A DNA stretch of 64,000 nt from Hygrocybe punicea (lineage: Eukaryota > Basidiomycota > Agaricomycetes > Agaricales > Hygrophoraceae), in NCBI GenBank assembly GCA_963556145.1, contig OY744462.1, positions 7,998,001-8,062,000 on the forward strand. The letters are read 5' to 3'. The position numbers were made by a program, and so were the translations under genes. This document shows positions 1-12,598 of the stretch, in pieces (the first letter of the stretch is position 1; each line of letters opens with the position of its first letter). The notes beneath the pieces are model-generated. The model did not search any database, was not told the DNA's origin, and saw nothing but the letters and a program-made list of their open reading frames with translations.

Positions 1-303
1 AATCCAGAGCTCAAACCCCCTGAAGGAGAGTGGCAGGATTTAACAGGAAGTTGTTAGCTACAACAAGACAAAAGTGATCATGTTTCTTCCAAAAATTAGG
101 CAAAATTATATCACATTTGTTGAAGTTTAGGTTCTGGTTCAAACTGGTTTGAACCAGGTTCACAGAATTTCCCCCCTGCCTGAACCTTGAACTGAACCTC
201 AGGTTCGGTTCAGGCTCCAGTTTGAACCTGAACCCTATTTCAGGTTCAGTTCAGTTCAGTTCAGGTCCGAACCTCGGTTCAGAACCAAACCTATCCATCA
301 CTA
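1..303 (-). mobile_element. Partial non-autonomous hAT-type element (one end only)
   Basis: This stretch is an inverted, near-identical copy of positions 5567-5869, the left end of the hAT-type element described below. It ends at 303 in the terminal motif CCATCACTA, the reverse complement of TAGTGATGG. The subterminal part (about 120-295) is packed with GGTTCAG / GAACCTGAAC words. The other end lies outside the window, so its target duplication (candidate 304-311) cannot be checked. Because the copy faces away from the 5567 element, 1-5869 is best read as two insertions of one family, not one giant inverted-repeat transposon. Confidence 0.8.
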
Positions 304-310
304 CAACTCG

Positions 311-2090
311 AGAGGACTGCTTAAAACGAATACTCAGGAACTGGTGGATCTCACATGCTACGAAGTTGTCTTGTTTACGTGGGATATGGGAGCAATACCC
401 GTTTGGTGGTATTCAGCAATATGTATCAGTAAATCTTACTCTTCACACAGTTATGGTGTTGCTTGTTGATCACCTGTATAGCTTGCAAGACCCAATATTA
501 TTCCAATTATTATGTTCATCAAGACGAAACCACTTGCTCGTATTATCCTGGGGTCCCTCCAATTGTTCAGATTTCAATGCACTACTTCGTCAAGACATGC
601 CTTATTGAAAGATTTGCAAATATGATGGTGTGCACATGGTGAGCACAAATAATAAAAATGTTGTCGCATCTTCTTCATGAATTTTCAAGGGTTTCGGCAA
701 TGAACTTGGCATGGATAGACAATCTCGACGTTGACCACCCAACAGCTCAGATCTTGCCATTAGAATGGCCATACGAATTCACAATGACCTGCGATCATGT
801 TTGGGATGCATTTTTTATCCATGCACTGCTGTTAGATCACAACGAACACAATGCCACCCTCAGCCTACCACATTGCGCTGCCGACCAAGCCCAACAGCTT
901 CAAGCTGCTCTTGAATTGCGGACAGCAGCAATTGCAGGCCCTGGACAGGAATACTGGAACCATGCTTGTAATTTATGTTGCAAGCTTTGTGAAAACAAAG
1001 CTGGTGCCATCGGTGAGTCCATACCTATTGGTTTTCGTCTCCGGTAATGGCTAACTCTCATTTGGTAGAGATGTTGCATTCAACTGTCACAGATAGAATT
1101 GATATGGGCCATCCTTGTTGCGATGTTCAAGACTGCAAAGAGCCGCTCCCATCAAAACACTGAGAGTTTTGTTCGCAACATGACTACATGAAGAATATAT
1201 GTGCCATCACAACTTGCTCTCGGCCTCGCCTCTCATGACATCAAACTTGTTCAATACCAGACCACTGGCAATTGGAGATTGTTGGTAATGAACAACGAAC
1301 CACCATATTTCAACTACAGCAACATCTGGAATCATTCAAAATTTCTGTCATCAAAAATTCTATTTCTGACAGTCAAAGTGGTTCTTCATTGATTGATGTT
1401 GACAACTGTGTCAAAGCTGAAAATAGCGGCAAATGTGACAATGAATCACCAGAGGGAAACAACAAGCCTCGTGCCTGATTTGGCCATTGACGTACCAACA
1501 ATGAACAGCTCTGCGTTACGTCCTGTGGTGTCATACTTGGTCAGGCGACATTCTTTGGCTCCAAGGGTGCTCGTGACATTGTTGTAAGTAAGATCTTGTG
1601 TTGAAATGTCATAATTGACACGCTGTCTAGTTATTTCATCAAAGGTTATTCTCCATGCCCCAATCAGTTCCAGGCGTCAACTTTTTTGACGACAATTGCC
1701 ATGTGAAAAGACACCTGATTGAAACGAATAATCATTACTTTGATCATTGTGCCCTCCCAGTGGATGTCTTTCACATGAAGACCAAACATCGAGAAACGGA
1801 TACTTTCTGTAGTCAATGGTGCAATCCTGATCAATTCCCAGACCTCATGGAAGACGGAAAGTGGGTGTTCAACTCATCAGCTGCAGAGATGACAACTGCC
1901 TGGTTTGCTGGGTTTTGGGTAATTGTGCGGGACATGCAGGTGGAGAGGTATAATTTTTTCTTGGATGAGATGATCAAACAGCACAATTGTATACTGATTG
2001 CAGACCTCTGTAATCACCATGCTTGTCCATACCAAATCCCTCGAATTGAACTTCTCTGTAACCGTGATCCCACAATATTGACCGACTAAC
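311..2090 (+). pseudogene. Degenerate CxC5/CxC6 cysteine-cluster protein associated with KDZ transposases
   Basis: Several collinear fragments read like the basidiomycete proteins carrying CxC5 and CxC6 cysteine clusters that travel with Kyakuja-Dileera-Zisupton transposons. Around 760-1010 there is a segment with FTMTCDHVWDAF. Around 1099-1290 lies a cysteine cluster, MGHPCCDVQDCKEPL, then FCSQH, CAITTC, TCSIPDH. Positions 1655-2089 encode the conserved tail with FDHCALPVDVFHMKTKH and FNSSAAEMTTAWFAGF. In-frame stop codons interrupt the CxC6 part (near 1159 and 1228) and again near 1478 and 1492, and the N-terminal part is frameshifted, so the gene is dead. The family role is unknown; association with KDZ transposases is established knowledge, not something visible here, since no KDZ transposase domain was seen nearby. 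The 5' end abuts the hAT end at 303. Confidence 0.72.
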
Positions 2091-3027
2091 CCTGTGTAGA
2101 ATAATGTTATAGTTGAGATATAACTTTTATTATTTTTGAAAGAATTGGAGACATGGCACAAGAAGCTCAAGAAGCTCAAGTAATATTCAGAGATCAAGAG
2201 ATTTGGTTCCCACAATGAGTTTCCATTTGATAACATACATGACAAATGGACTACACTAGGTGCAAGGTATAATATAATACACTGTTTGAAATTGTTCATA
2301 TTTGTTGCCACCTACAGGAGGAAAATTACAAGCCCTTTTTTTGCACCTTTTGCACCTTTTGCACCTTTTGCACCTTTTGCACCTTTTGCACCTTTTACAA
2401 GGGGCAAAAGGTCCCAAGGGGCCTACCTTTTCCAAGAAAGTGAACCCAGCTTAGAAAAGGTCATTCTCTTGGGAAAAGAGGTAAAAAGGAGGTAAAAAGG
2501 AGAATACAAGATAAGGTAGGCCACATTCATAGTCCAGTAATCCCGGGTTCAACTATATTGCCCTTGTTGTCATTTACCTTCACAAGAAGAAGACCAAACT
2601 CTCTGCCAGCCCCAGTCTCCTAGGGAGGAACATGAACCATCACCAGGGTTTGAATATTGCCCTTGCCACCACCAGCATCCTGAAAGTCTTTGCTTCCTAT
2701 CTCCCAGAGATGAACATGAATGATCACCCAGATTTGAGTACCATTGTCCATTGTCACCCTCCCCACTGCCTGAGGATTTGATACTGGTGTCCTTCCATAT
2801 ATCAGAACTGTTCCATTCAAGGTTGTAGTCACCGCACACAGCATCCTTCACCTGCCCCTAGTGATGAACTTGACTTGGGTGCCCCACATCATCATTGTCC
2901 TCTCTACACAGCATCAACCCAGTCCTCCAACTGTCAGTCATCTGAGTTCTTGAGCTAGCAGAGAGAGCATTGTTGTGACACTACCATTCTTCCATTAGGA
3001 CCCTCAGGTGCCTGAAGATGTTCCAAG
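2091..3027. other. Non-coding repeat-rich stretch
   Basis: No gene was recognised. It contains the 9-bp tandem array listed separately, a purine-rich segment at about 2400-2510 bounded by GGCCTACCTT and AAGGTAGGCC (a small inverted repeat), and at 2580-2830 two or three diverged copies of a unit with the form GA(A/G)CATGAA..GATCACC. The short ORFs here have no recognisable domain. Confidence 0.5.
2343..2397 (+). repeat. 9-bp tandem repeat (GCACCTTTT), about six copies
   Basis: The word GCACCTTTT repeats head to tail about six times with almost no divergence, so the array is young. Because the unit is a multiple of three it leaves an open frame reading Ala-Pro-Phe repeats, which is a by-product and not evidence of a gene. 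Confidence 0.9.
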
Positions 3028-3207
3028 TTAAAAGCTGATCTTGGAGCTCACCCTATAGCTCCTCTGCAAGGCATGTCTAACACTTGGAGCATGACAGAAG
3101 AAGGAGCTGGATAAGCTGCAGACTTGTATGGGTGTCAAAGAGCAGCTTTGGAGCTAGCATTCTGAGCTCAGCAACACCTGGTTAAATGTCAGTCTTCCAG
3201 GTCCAGG
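3028..3207 (+). repeat. Direct repeat, left copy, flanking the LTR element
   Basis: A sequence of about 180 bp beginning AAAGCTGATCTTGGAGCTCA and ending CTTCCAGGTCCAGG occurs here directly before the LTR-like element and again at 4867-5046 directly after it. The copies differ at only a handful of positions. It is too long for a normal integrase target duplication. Confidence 0.85.
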
Positions 3208-4860
3208 TGTTACATTTTACAACTCCGCAACTCTGATTCTGACTCCATTGCCCACCATGATGATTCCACTTTACCACACCTTCCTTTTTCACTCCCCTTT
3301 GCATTTTGTCTTCTTTTGGACATTGTTGTTTATTCTTGTTCTTGTTCCCTTTTTATCCTTTCTTCTAGAACAATCCAGACCAACCATGGACATATCCCAC
3401 GTGACCTTGCTGTACCCAAATAGTCTCTTTGGCAATGGACATCATCGCCATTGTCTTTTCCCTTGCCCTGACATATTGTTTACTTCATCCCACAGCAAAC
3501 CGATACATAATGGCTGTACTCCCAACACAGCTAATTACTGTAATCATCATTGGCAGCATTGCCATCACTTTCCTTATCGGTTTTTACCTTGTTATGATCT
3601 ATCTTTGGCATCAGTACCGAAACCCTTCTGCCATTGATACTTCCAACTTCCACCTGGACAATATCTCACCACATAATTGACAATTGCCATACCTGGATAT
3701 TTGGTTTCCACTTTCATATTCTGTGCCTACCATTATCCTCCCTGATGATCCAACGACATTCCTCACCTGCACGCATGCCCTGAACAATCCTTGATCACAA
3801 GACATCCCACTGTTCCCTCCAATCCGACCATCACCGAAGCACATACCTTCAGACTTCAACCACAGACCATATGACTTCCCAATACAGTGAACCGACCCCT
3901 ATTGTGTATTGTTCACATGACATTGCTTCAATGCAGCACCTGACGTCTTGTTCCCACAGCTTGTCACCTGTGCCATGACTCAAAACCTGGACCCACATTG
4001 ATTGATCCTTTTCCATCTATAACTTTGATACCTCCCACACTCGTTTACAATAATACCCTTTCTTGGACGAATACCAACATCAGGTGGACTGCATTGTTCC
4101 ACACACAGCACAAGACATCACCCCTTGATATGTCATTGACACAGACATCATCATCCGGAACAGCTTATGCTGTTCACATGTCTAACCTCGACTAGCCCAC
4201 TGTCTTAGTTGGTTTTTCCTCCATACATTTCTTGGTTTTCTTTCATACCAACCTTGCCGCTATATCTACACTACCTCAAGACACACCCTTCACCAATCCC
4301 ACACTGGACAATACCCCTCTTCGACCCAACTGTGCATTGCACTTGCCAGACTGCGCACTTGCCCATTACAGCAAGTGTAGACCCCAAATAGGCAATTCTG
4401 CACATCACATGATCCGATGACAAATCATCCGAGTCATCTGGACCTCTTCTATCCTCAATGACACCCAGGCCTCCAGTTGGATCACGAGAACATCAACATG
4501 AGGACGCCTCATGTGCGCCTCATGGTGAACACATGATGTAGTTGGACATGTTGTAGCTTCATGGTTGTATTCCCATTTGCCTCCCCTCAAGACCAGTCAC
4601 TATATCTACTGTTCTTGTTGTTGGTTCAGACTTTTTCTTCTTTCTTTTTCTTACATTTAGTCTAGTTCTTGGGGCAGACCCTCTTGTCTTGGGTAACCCC
4701 CACGGCCTGCAATGACATTAGACCTTGACCTCCTCCCTCATAGCAGTGTTGTCTTAGTTGTAAGCAACAATGAAAACTGCTAACAGGTTCTCTCCTCTGG
4801 AAACCACCTCCCAGTTAAGTTGATTGTTGCTGGAGCCCGCTGCAGAAACGATCCATAACA
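3208..4860 (+). mobile_element. Solo-LTR-like element, copy 1 (TGTTAC...GTAACA family)
   Basis: The 1.65-kb stretch starts TGTTACA and ends CCATAACA, with TG..CA ends. It is highly similar along its length to 47157-48840, where the same ends are flanked by a perfect 5-bp duplication. That fits an LTR of a retrotransposon left by LTR-LTR recombination. Here the outer 5-mers are CCAGG and CCAAC, so no target duplication is left; instead the element sits between 180-bp direct repeats. ORFs within it (for example 3248-3637) are conserved only as DNA and show no domain. No gag or pol is attached. Confidence 0.75.
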
Positions 4861-4866
4861 CCAACA

Positions 4867-5046
4867 CATAAAGCTGATCTTGGAGCTCACCCTATAGCTC
4901 TTCTGCAAGGCATGTCTAACACTTGGAGCATGACAGAAGAAGGAGGTGTATAAGCTGCAGACTTGTATGTGTGTCAATGAGCAGCTTTGGAGCTAGCATT
5001 CTGAGCTCAGCAACATCTGGTTAAATGTCAGTCTTCCAGGTCCAGG
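4867..5046 (+). repeat. Direct repeat, right copy, flanking the LTR element
   Basis: This is the second copy of the 180-bp sequence described at 3028-3207, separated from the LTR end by six bases. Downstream of its shared end (GTCCAGG) the sequence continues GCTTGAATC, which may be the original continuation of the locus. Confidence 0.85.
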
Positions 5047-5558
5047 GCTTGAATCTGTTGACAGGCCTACATTTTACTGGCCAGTGAATGTATTATCTCA
5101 CAGGGCATGCAGATGACAAGATTCTCTCACATTTCTCCTCAGAAATGTTTACTTGGCTAATAATCCTCACTAACCCCAAGCTTGGCTACACAAGCCTTCC
5201 AGCCTTATTTTGTGCCTTAGGAATCTTAGGGACACCATGATATCATGCCTTAGTTTTTCCTTGATTTGTGCTTGTCCCTTAGTTGGTACTTTGCAAGAAA
5301 AATGTATGACAAGATTGAGTCTGGACCCAATCAAGATGAGCAAAACAGTTCAGTTGAAGAAAAAGTAGCTTTTCCTGATGTATATTGTGTGGCCAAGGTA
5401 CTACAAGACTTTGAAAACATGGTATTTCACAGGAATAATTACATGTTTATCATAATGACCTATATTGTATGGCCAAGACTTGAAAATATGGTATTTCACA
5501 GGAATAATTAGGAGTATAGGGTAACCCCTTACATATAGCAATCAAACTGATCAACTAT
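5047..5558 (+). other. Non-coding stretch with a local 50-bp duplication
   Basis: No gene was recognised. A segment containing TATATTGTGTGGCCAAG and ATGGTATTTCACAGGAATAA at 5379-5441 is repeated in slightly shortened form at 5460-5510. The rest shows no recognisable features. Confidence 0.5.
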
Positions 5559-6190
5559 TACAACAATAGTGATGGATAGGTTTGGTTCTGAACCGAGGTT
5601 TGGACCTGAACTGAACTGAACTGAACCTGAAATAGGGTTCAGGTTCAAGCTGAAGCCTGAACTGAACCTGAGGTTCAGTTCAAGGTTCAGGCAGGGGGGA
5701 AATTCTGTGAACCTGGTTCAAACCAGTTTGAATCTGAACCTAAACTTCAACAAATGTGATATAATTTTGCCTAATTTTTGGAAGAAACATGATCACTTTT
5801 GTCTTGTTGTAGCTAACAACTTCCTGTTAAATCCTGCCACTCTCCTTCAGGGGGTTTGAGCTCTGGATTGGTCAGGATAAGTTGGTATAAGTTGTATAAT
5901 ATCTGAGGATTATGCCAAGGTAAGCCTCAAGTACGTATGATGTATTATATTATCATTATGTTTAAGTACCACAGTTGCAACATTGAAGCTGATAAGCTTA
6001 ATTTCTTTACTTTAAGTGATACAAATGTACAGTAATACATACAATTTGCTCTAAAGGAACCTTTGTTCATGCTATATAACCACAAGGCATAAAATAAAGG
6101 CATTTATACTGAATAAAAATGTAATCTAGCCCTATGATACACTTACAGGTTTGGTTCAGGGTTCAGATCAGGGTGAACCTGAACTGAACC

Positions 6191-7165
6191 TAGGGATGAC
6201 CACGGGTCTTGAACGGGTCGGCTCGGCTGACACCGCACCCATACCCGTGAACACCTTACCCGGGGCGGTTTTGACCCGCACCGCACCCGAACATCCACGG
6301 GTCACGACGGTACACCTTACCTGTGGTGTACCGTCGCGTCCCGCCATCCACCACAGCCCCCATTCCGCTCTGCAACCTCGCAGATGCAGCGCCGGCGTCA
6401 ATTGACGCGACGTGCTTGTCCGCGAGGTGATCAACATGGGGAACGAGGGGGGCATGTGCCGTCGGACGCGTTGTAGCACGTCTGCGAGGTGTACAAGAGG
6501 GGGACGAGAGGGGGACGCGTCGCCGTCGTCACTGTTGCGTGTCCGCGAGGTGGACAAAGGGGGACGCGTCGTTGTTGCGTGTCTGCGAGGTGGACAAAGG
6601 CCCGGGCCGGGGGACGCGTTGTTGTTGTTGTTGCGTGTCCACGAGGTGGATGAGAGGGGGTGCGTCGTTGTTGTTGCTTGTCCGCGAGGTGGACGAGAGG
6701 GGCACGCATTGTTGTTGTTGCGTGTCCGCGAGGTGGACGAGAGGGCGACACGTTGTTGTTGTGGCGTGTCCGCAAGGTGGATGAGAGGGCAACGCGTCAT
6801 TGTCGTTGCGTGCTGTTGCCCCATGCTGTTGTTGTTGTTGTCATAGCGTAGTTAGCTACAGTTCATTACTTGATCAGAAATTGAGACTTACCTAGGCTGG
6901 GAAGTGGGAGCACCACCCCCCGGCCGCTTCCCTGCTCAATCCTTTGACTGTTCCGGTCGGTCGTCTGGTCGCCGCGCGCTTGCTCGCCCTTGGTCGTAGC
7001 CGTCGAGGTGGTTGTGGTGGTTGTGTGATGAACCCATGACACACCGCCAAACCGCGGGTACGGGTCACGGTATGGTCACGGGTGACGAAACCAAACACCC
7101 TACCCATACCCGCGCAACCCGTTTTGGTAATACCGCGGGTTGACCCAAACCCGTGGTCATCCCTA
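6191..7165 (+). mobile_element. Nested non-autonomous hAT-type element (TAGGGATGACCACGGGT family)
   Basis: The ends are a perfect 17-bp inverted repeat, TAGGGATGACCACGGGT against its reverse complement at 7149-7165. The flanks on both sides are ACTGAACC (6183-6190 and 7166-7173), a perfect 8-bp target duplication. The interior is GC-rich, unlike the host element, with subterminal ACCCG/CGGGT words and a minisatellite at 6530-6800. No transposase is encoded. It inserted after the outer element. Confidence 0.9.
6530..6800 (+). repeat. Minisatellite inside the nested hAT element
   Basis: The core GCGTGTCCGCGAGGTGGA recurs about six times at intervals of roughly 40-60 bp, separated by GTTGTTGTTG runs of variable length. 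The repeat opens overlapping frames on both strands, which explains the clustered ORFs here; none is a credible gene. Confidence 0.8.
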
Positions 7166-7373
7166 ACTGAACCTGTTTGAACCTGAACCTAAGGTTCAGT
7201 TCAAGGTTCAGCAAATTGACTGAACTGAACCTTAGGTTCAGTTCAAGGTTCAGATTTTTTTGGCCTGAACCGGACCAAACCAAACCTGTCCATCACTATA
7301 CAACAATGACATTGTACTTGAATGCATTTATTTGGCTAGGCATAACATTTTAACTGGGTGAAAGTCTGCTTGT

Positions 7374-8375
7374 TACAGCCGATTCGGAAATGGATGACCA
7401 AATCGACTTTTTTTTTTTTTTGTAACTTTTCTTTTTTGAGACCGGCAACCAACAAGGCCAGCTGTATTACCATAAACATCCATGTCATGTGACACCAAGA
7501 GAATTGCTGAAATCACATAGAAATTCAAGTTATACATTCATTGAGGGACATATGAGAAATGTGAAGCCTATGAAAATTGGAATGTGGCTAGGTGAAGGGC
7601 TAAATAAGTTTAAATTATTTTTTTGGTGGTGTATTCAAGGATGACATGGATTTTTGATGTCCAAAACATGACTTGTGGCCTGAAATTGGCACCAAAAATA
7701 TTTATTACACCACCAAACAATAATTTATTGTCTATTTCAAGCAAGTTGGTGGAGCCTAAAAAAATGTCTAAAAAAGCAAATCCACCGCAAAAAACTTGCA
7801 ACTCGCTGAAGACATAATGGATTGTCATCGGAGCAGTACCAAAATGTTTGCAAAAATTGATATTATGAATCTATTGTATACCGAGGCCTTAAAAATGTGG
7901 TATACCTTCCCAAAGTGACTTTTTACCATGATTGATGGTACTGTGGCTGCCGAAATCCAAAATTTGAGATTCACTGAGAACATGACTTTCTGAACCTCAG
8001 TCAGTGACAGACAGGCACCGTCTGGTCTCGGATTGAAAAAAATGTCATTGCATTTCTATTCCGTTGAATATTCGGCGAGATATCTCAAATTTCCGTTTGC
8101 AATTTATTTCGGAGTTTTTTTAGGCTCCACCAACTTGCCTGAAATAGACAATAAACTTATTTAGCCCTTCACCTAGCCACATTCCAATTTTCATAGGCTT
8201 CACATTTCTCATGTGTCCCTCAATGAATTTATAACTTGAATTTCTATGTGATTTCAGCAATTCTCTTGGTGTCACATGACATGGACGTTAGCTGGCCCGG
8301 TGGTTGCCGGTTACAAAAAAAAAAGATACAAAAAAAAAAGAGTTGATTTGGTCATCCATTTCCAAATCGGCTGTA
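7374..8375 (+). mobile_element. TA-flanked foldback element (Tc1/mariner-like MITE)
   Basis: The ends CAGCCGATTCGGAAATGGAT (from 7376) and its near reverse complement ending CGGCTG (8373) are flanked by TA at 7374-7375 and 8374-8375. The arms stay complementary for about 230 bp (7376-7605 against 8150-8373). A further inner pair, around 7731-7766 and 8114-8155, shares CTATTTCAAGCAAGTTGGTG with a few mismatches. There is no transposase. The TA duplication and CAG.. ends suggest Tc1/mariner mobilisation, which is inference. The element ends 34 bp upstream of the ADE12 start codon. Confidence 0.75.
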
Positions 8376-8376
8376 A

Positions 8377-10031
<1,655 letters not shown>

Positions 10032-10233
10032 GGGAAATCAATAATTTGAAATTTGCATTTTTGTTGTGGATCCCACGCCACCAGCCGATAAAAAGGGAGT
10101 GTGACATTGTTTGGTCGTAATTGTCACTCCTCTGTCACGATCTTGTCACTCGACACACCGCACAAAAGCAGCTGGAAGCCACACAAGGCTGATTTGGGGC
10201 GCGTGTTAATACCAGGCAATACTAATCCATCAA

Positions 10234-11384
10234 ATGGAACCGAATACACACAACGACAATGGGCAGAACAACCTACCTGGAATGCCCAACGTTTCCCGCA
10301 AACGGTCTCGCGAACATGAAACCACAAGTCAACGCCAGAAACGAGAGAAAGCCACTGCGCGGCAACGTCGTAAGCGGCAGCGCGACAGAAATTCCGTAGG
10401 AATGGGAATCATGGCATTTACACAGCCAAACGACCATCAACAACAACACGAACCCCCTCAAGGCTCCCCCCCAGACTTCTCGAGCGGTACTTTGACCCCG
10501 GAGGAAATTGCGAGGCGAGATCGGGTCCGGACCGGCGCCAGAGAACGACAAAGAAAGCATCGACAGCTGGTGAAACAGAGGAAGATGAGGGAACTCGGGT
10601 TGGACATGGGGAACGAAATCATGCCAGGGATGGAAGAAGTGCATTACAGAGTCAATGCGGATGGTCAATACCAGCAAGTCTTACCTCACGAGCTGCAGCA
10701 TAACCCACATGCTATAAACCAAAACGAACCACCATTTCCCCAAGGCCAGCCCCCCGGTGGTCAAACATTTGCTTCGACTCTCCTTCTCTCGTTTTCTTGC
10801 GCACCTTTACTTAAACAACATCTCCTTCGCTCACTCGTCATGACAAACGAAGAATTGGCTTCGTTGGAACCGATGCTTGCTGAAGCCTGGGATCGCTGGG
10901 ATCACCAGGTGTGTTTCATTTTGGTCTTGGTCACGGTCAATGGCGGCTCATTCGAATCGAAACAAAGCGTCGAATGCACTACGCAGAACAGGCCGCGAAC
11001 GTTGCGAAAGCAGGCGGGCCTGGCATGTCGGGGCCTTCCGGTTACCCCAATGTCGATATGAATGACCCCACTGCCAATCCATATCCCGGCGACCCATCAC
11101 AGCCCTCCCCCAATGACTTTCGCGCGCGTTTCCATCGATCTCTAGTTGCACCATCGCCATTCCGCACCTTCACTACCGAAACACAATCCACTGCCACGAT
11201 CTCAACACCGACTTCTGCTTCGGGGTCAGGACCGCCGTCTGATCCCATTGATCCCAGTTTAAATTCTTCAGTAGGCGCTACGAGTGAGTTGAGACCTCCT
11301 CATGGTCCGTCGAGTCTAGATCCTGATCTCGGGCAGGCGAGGGGAGAAATTGAGAGCGTTGTCGGCAAGTTGGAGACGAGATAA
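10234..11384 (+). CDS. Conserved basic coiled protein, bZIP-like basic regions, function unknown
   Basis: Two exons, 10234-10908 and 10968-11384, give 363 residues. The N-terminal part has two strongly basic stretches: SRKRSRE through KREKATARQRRKRQRDR (about residues 22-56), and RDRVRTGARERQRKHRQLVK (about 92-113) followed by QRKMRELGLDMG. The middle is Pro/Gln/His-rich. A short acidic-aromatic segment, MTNEELASLEPMLAEAWDRWDHQ, spans the splice junction and continues RRMHYAEQAA. The C-terminal third is Ser/Pro/Thr-rich and probably disordered. No leucine zipper is visible after the basic regions, so it should not be called a bZIP factor. A nuclear, nucleic-acid-binding role is only an inference. 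It follows ADE12 on the same strand by 202 bp. Confidence 0.7.
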
Positions 11385-11631
11385 CTGGACCCCCTCCCTA
11401 TATCTCCTGTGTTTCTTTTACTAGTAACTCATTATGAACCTTGGCCCGGTATCACCACATCATTATTATTGCTGTATACATACTGCCTGGCTGCTGTATC
11501 GAAAACTTGTGCGTACGCGTGCTTTGTCACAATTGCTCCATCATTTAACGTTTAACTTCGGCGCCCGGACTGTGCAGTGTGGGCAAGTATAAAAGTGAAG
11601 TCCAGCCATTCGCTATCAGAGATAAGAGACG

Positions 11632-12584
11632 ATGAAAGTCCTCACCATAGGAGCGTCCAGGAATATTGGGTATTTCTCCGCTGTCAGGCTTTTGGGTGAG
11701 CGTATTGGCGGGATTGTTGTCGACGCTGGGCGCTGATGGTTTGAGCAGTCTCGGGAGCAACCGTTACTTTCCTCCTGCGTTCACCATCCATCTTCGACCA
11801 GGATGAAGTAATACAGGGCTACGTCAAGTCGGGCAAGGCGCGTCTGCTTAAGGGAGACGCTCTCGTTCAAGACGATGTCAAGCGGGCTTGGGCGGAGGCC
11901 GCAGCAGGCGACGAAGTTGAAGGACCTGTGGACATTCTCGTCTTCACCGTTGGTAAATATTGTCTCTATGCTTTCATGCATGGCCCTTTGACGAGCCTTC
12001 ACCCATCTTCAACAGGCAGTACCACACCGAAATTCAAACTTACTCAGGGTTTCGTGATCGAACCGCCGAATCTCGTTACTCAAGCGTTTTTCAACGCTAT
12101 CTGCACAATGCCCTCACCGGACACCAAAGTCATCACTGTTAGTACAACGGGCGTTACACGGGCTTCCCATGCAGCTCTCCCCTTGCCTCTAAAACCTCTC
12201 TACGGCTACCTCCTTGCAGTTCCACACAATGACAAGCGCGGCGTGGAGAGAATAGTAGCTCACTGCACAGGACGGGAATGGAAAAAAGAAGACGGAGAGC
12301 CTGGGGAGAGTATCATGGGCCCGGGGGAATGGAGGAAGAGGGACGGGTTACCCGAGCCTGGGGCGCTGAAAGATATCGTGGTTGTGCGAGCGGCGCTGCT
12401 TACAGATGGGGAGTGTCGGGCGGAGAAGGATCCCAAAGGAAAGAAGAACGCTTACCGATTCAGCGATGGCGAGTTGCGTGGCGCCTATACGATTTCGAGA
12501 AAGGACGTCGCGCATTTCATAGTGGAGAACGTGTTGCAGCACTGGGATGAGCACCAGGCCAAGTGCATTACTATTGCGTATTAA
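11632..12584 (+). CDS. NAD(P)-binding Rossmann-fold protein (NmrA/SDR-like)
   Basis: Three exons, 11632-11695, 11749-11952 and 12016-12584, give 278 residues. The N-terminus MKVLTIGASRNIGYFSAVRLL holds the beta-strand and GxxxxIG dinucleotide-binding loop of atypical short-chain dehydrogenases. It is followed by a second strand, ATVTFLLRS, and VDILVFTVGSTTPKF. A later strand-loop, KVITVSTTGVTR, corresponds to the fourth or fifth Rossmann strand, and IVVVRAALLTDGE occupies the usual substrate-side position. No canonical YxxxK catalytic pair is evident, which is common for NmrA-like members. The substrate is unknown. Its stop codon is only 14 bp from the end of the F-box gene on the other strand. 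Confidence 0.75.
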
Positions 12585-12598
12585 CTCCTGATGGTATT

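Larger units (their letters stand above)
5567..7298 (+). mobile_element. Non-autonomous hAT-type element with perfect 8-bp target duplication
   Basis: The element starts TAGTGATGGATAGGTTT and ends AAACCTGTCCATCACTA, giving short terminal inverted repeats. It is flanked on both sides by TACAACAA (5559-5566 and 7299-7306), a perfect 8-bp duplication as made by hAT transposases. Subterminal regions carry dense GGTTCAG/GAACCTGAAC words in both orientations, which are candidate transposase-binding repeats. No transposase is encoded. A second hAT-type element is nested inside at 6191-7165. Related copies lie at 1-303 and 47147-49590. Confidence 0.9.

Noticed and set aside
3248..3680. A membrane-protein-like ORF with hydrophobic runs
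   Set aside because: It lies inside the solo LTR and its counterpart at 47262-47660 has a different frame pattern; conservation is of DNA, not of a protein.
1..5869. A single 5.9-kb transposon with 300-bp terminal inverted repeats
   Set aside because: Positions 1-303 and 5567-5869 are inverted copies, but the 5567 copy continues to 7298 with its own matching end and a perfect target duplication, so these are two separate insertions of one family.
6412..6846. Overlapping ORFs of 80-218 codons on both strands
   Set aside because: They are generated by the GTTGTTGTTG and GCGAGGTGGACG minisatellite inside the nested hAT element; composition is low-complexity and no frame is favoured.
10273..10677. 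Minus-strand ORF of 134 codons
   Set aside because: It is antisense to the first exon of the basic protein, whose plus frame has the coding composition and a clean splice site.
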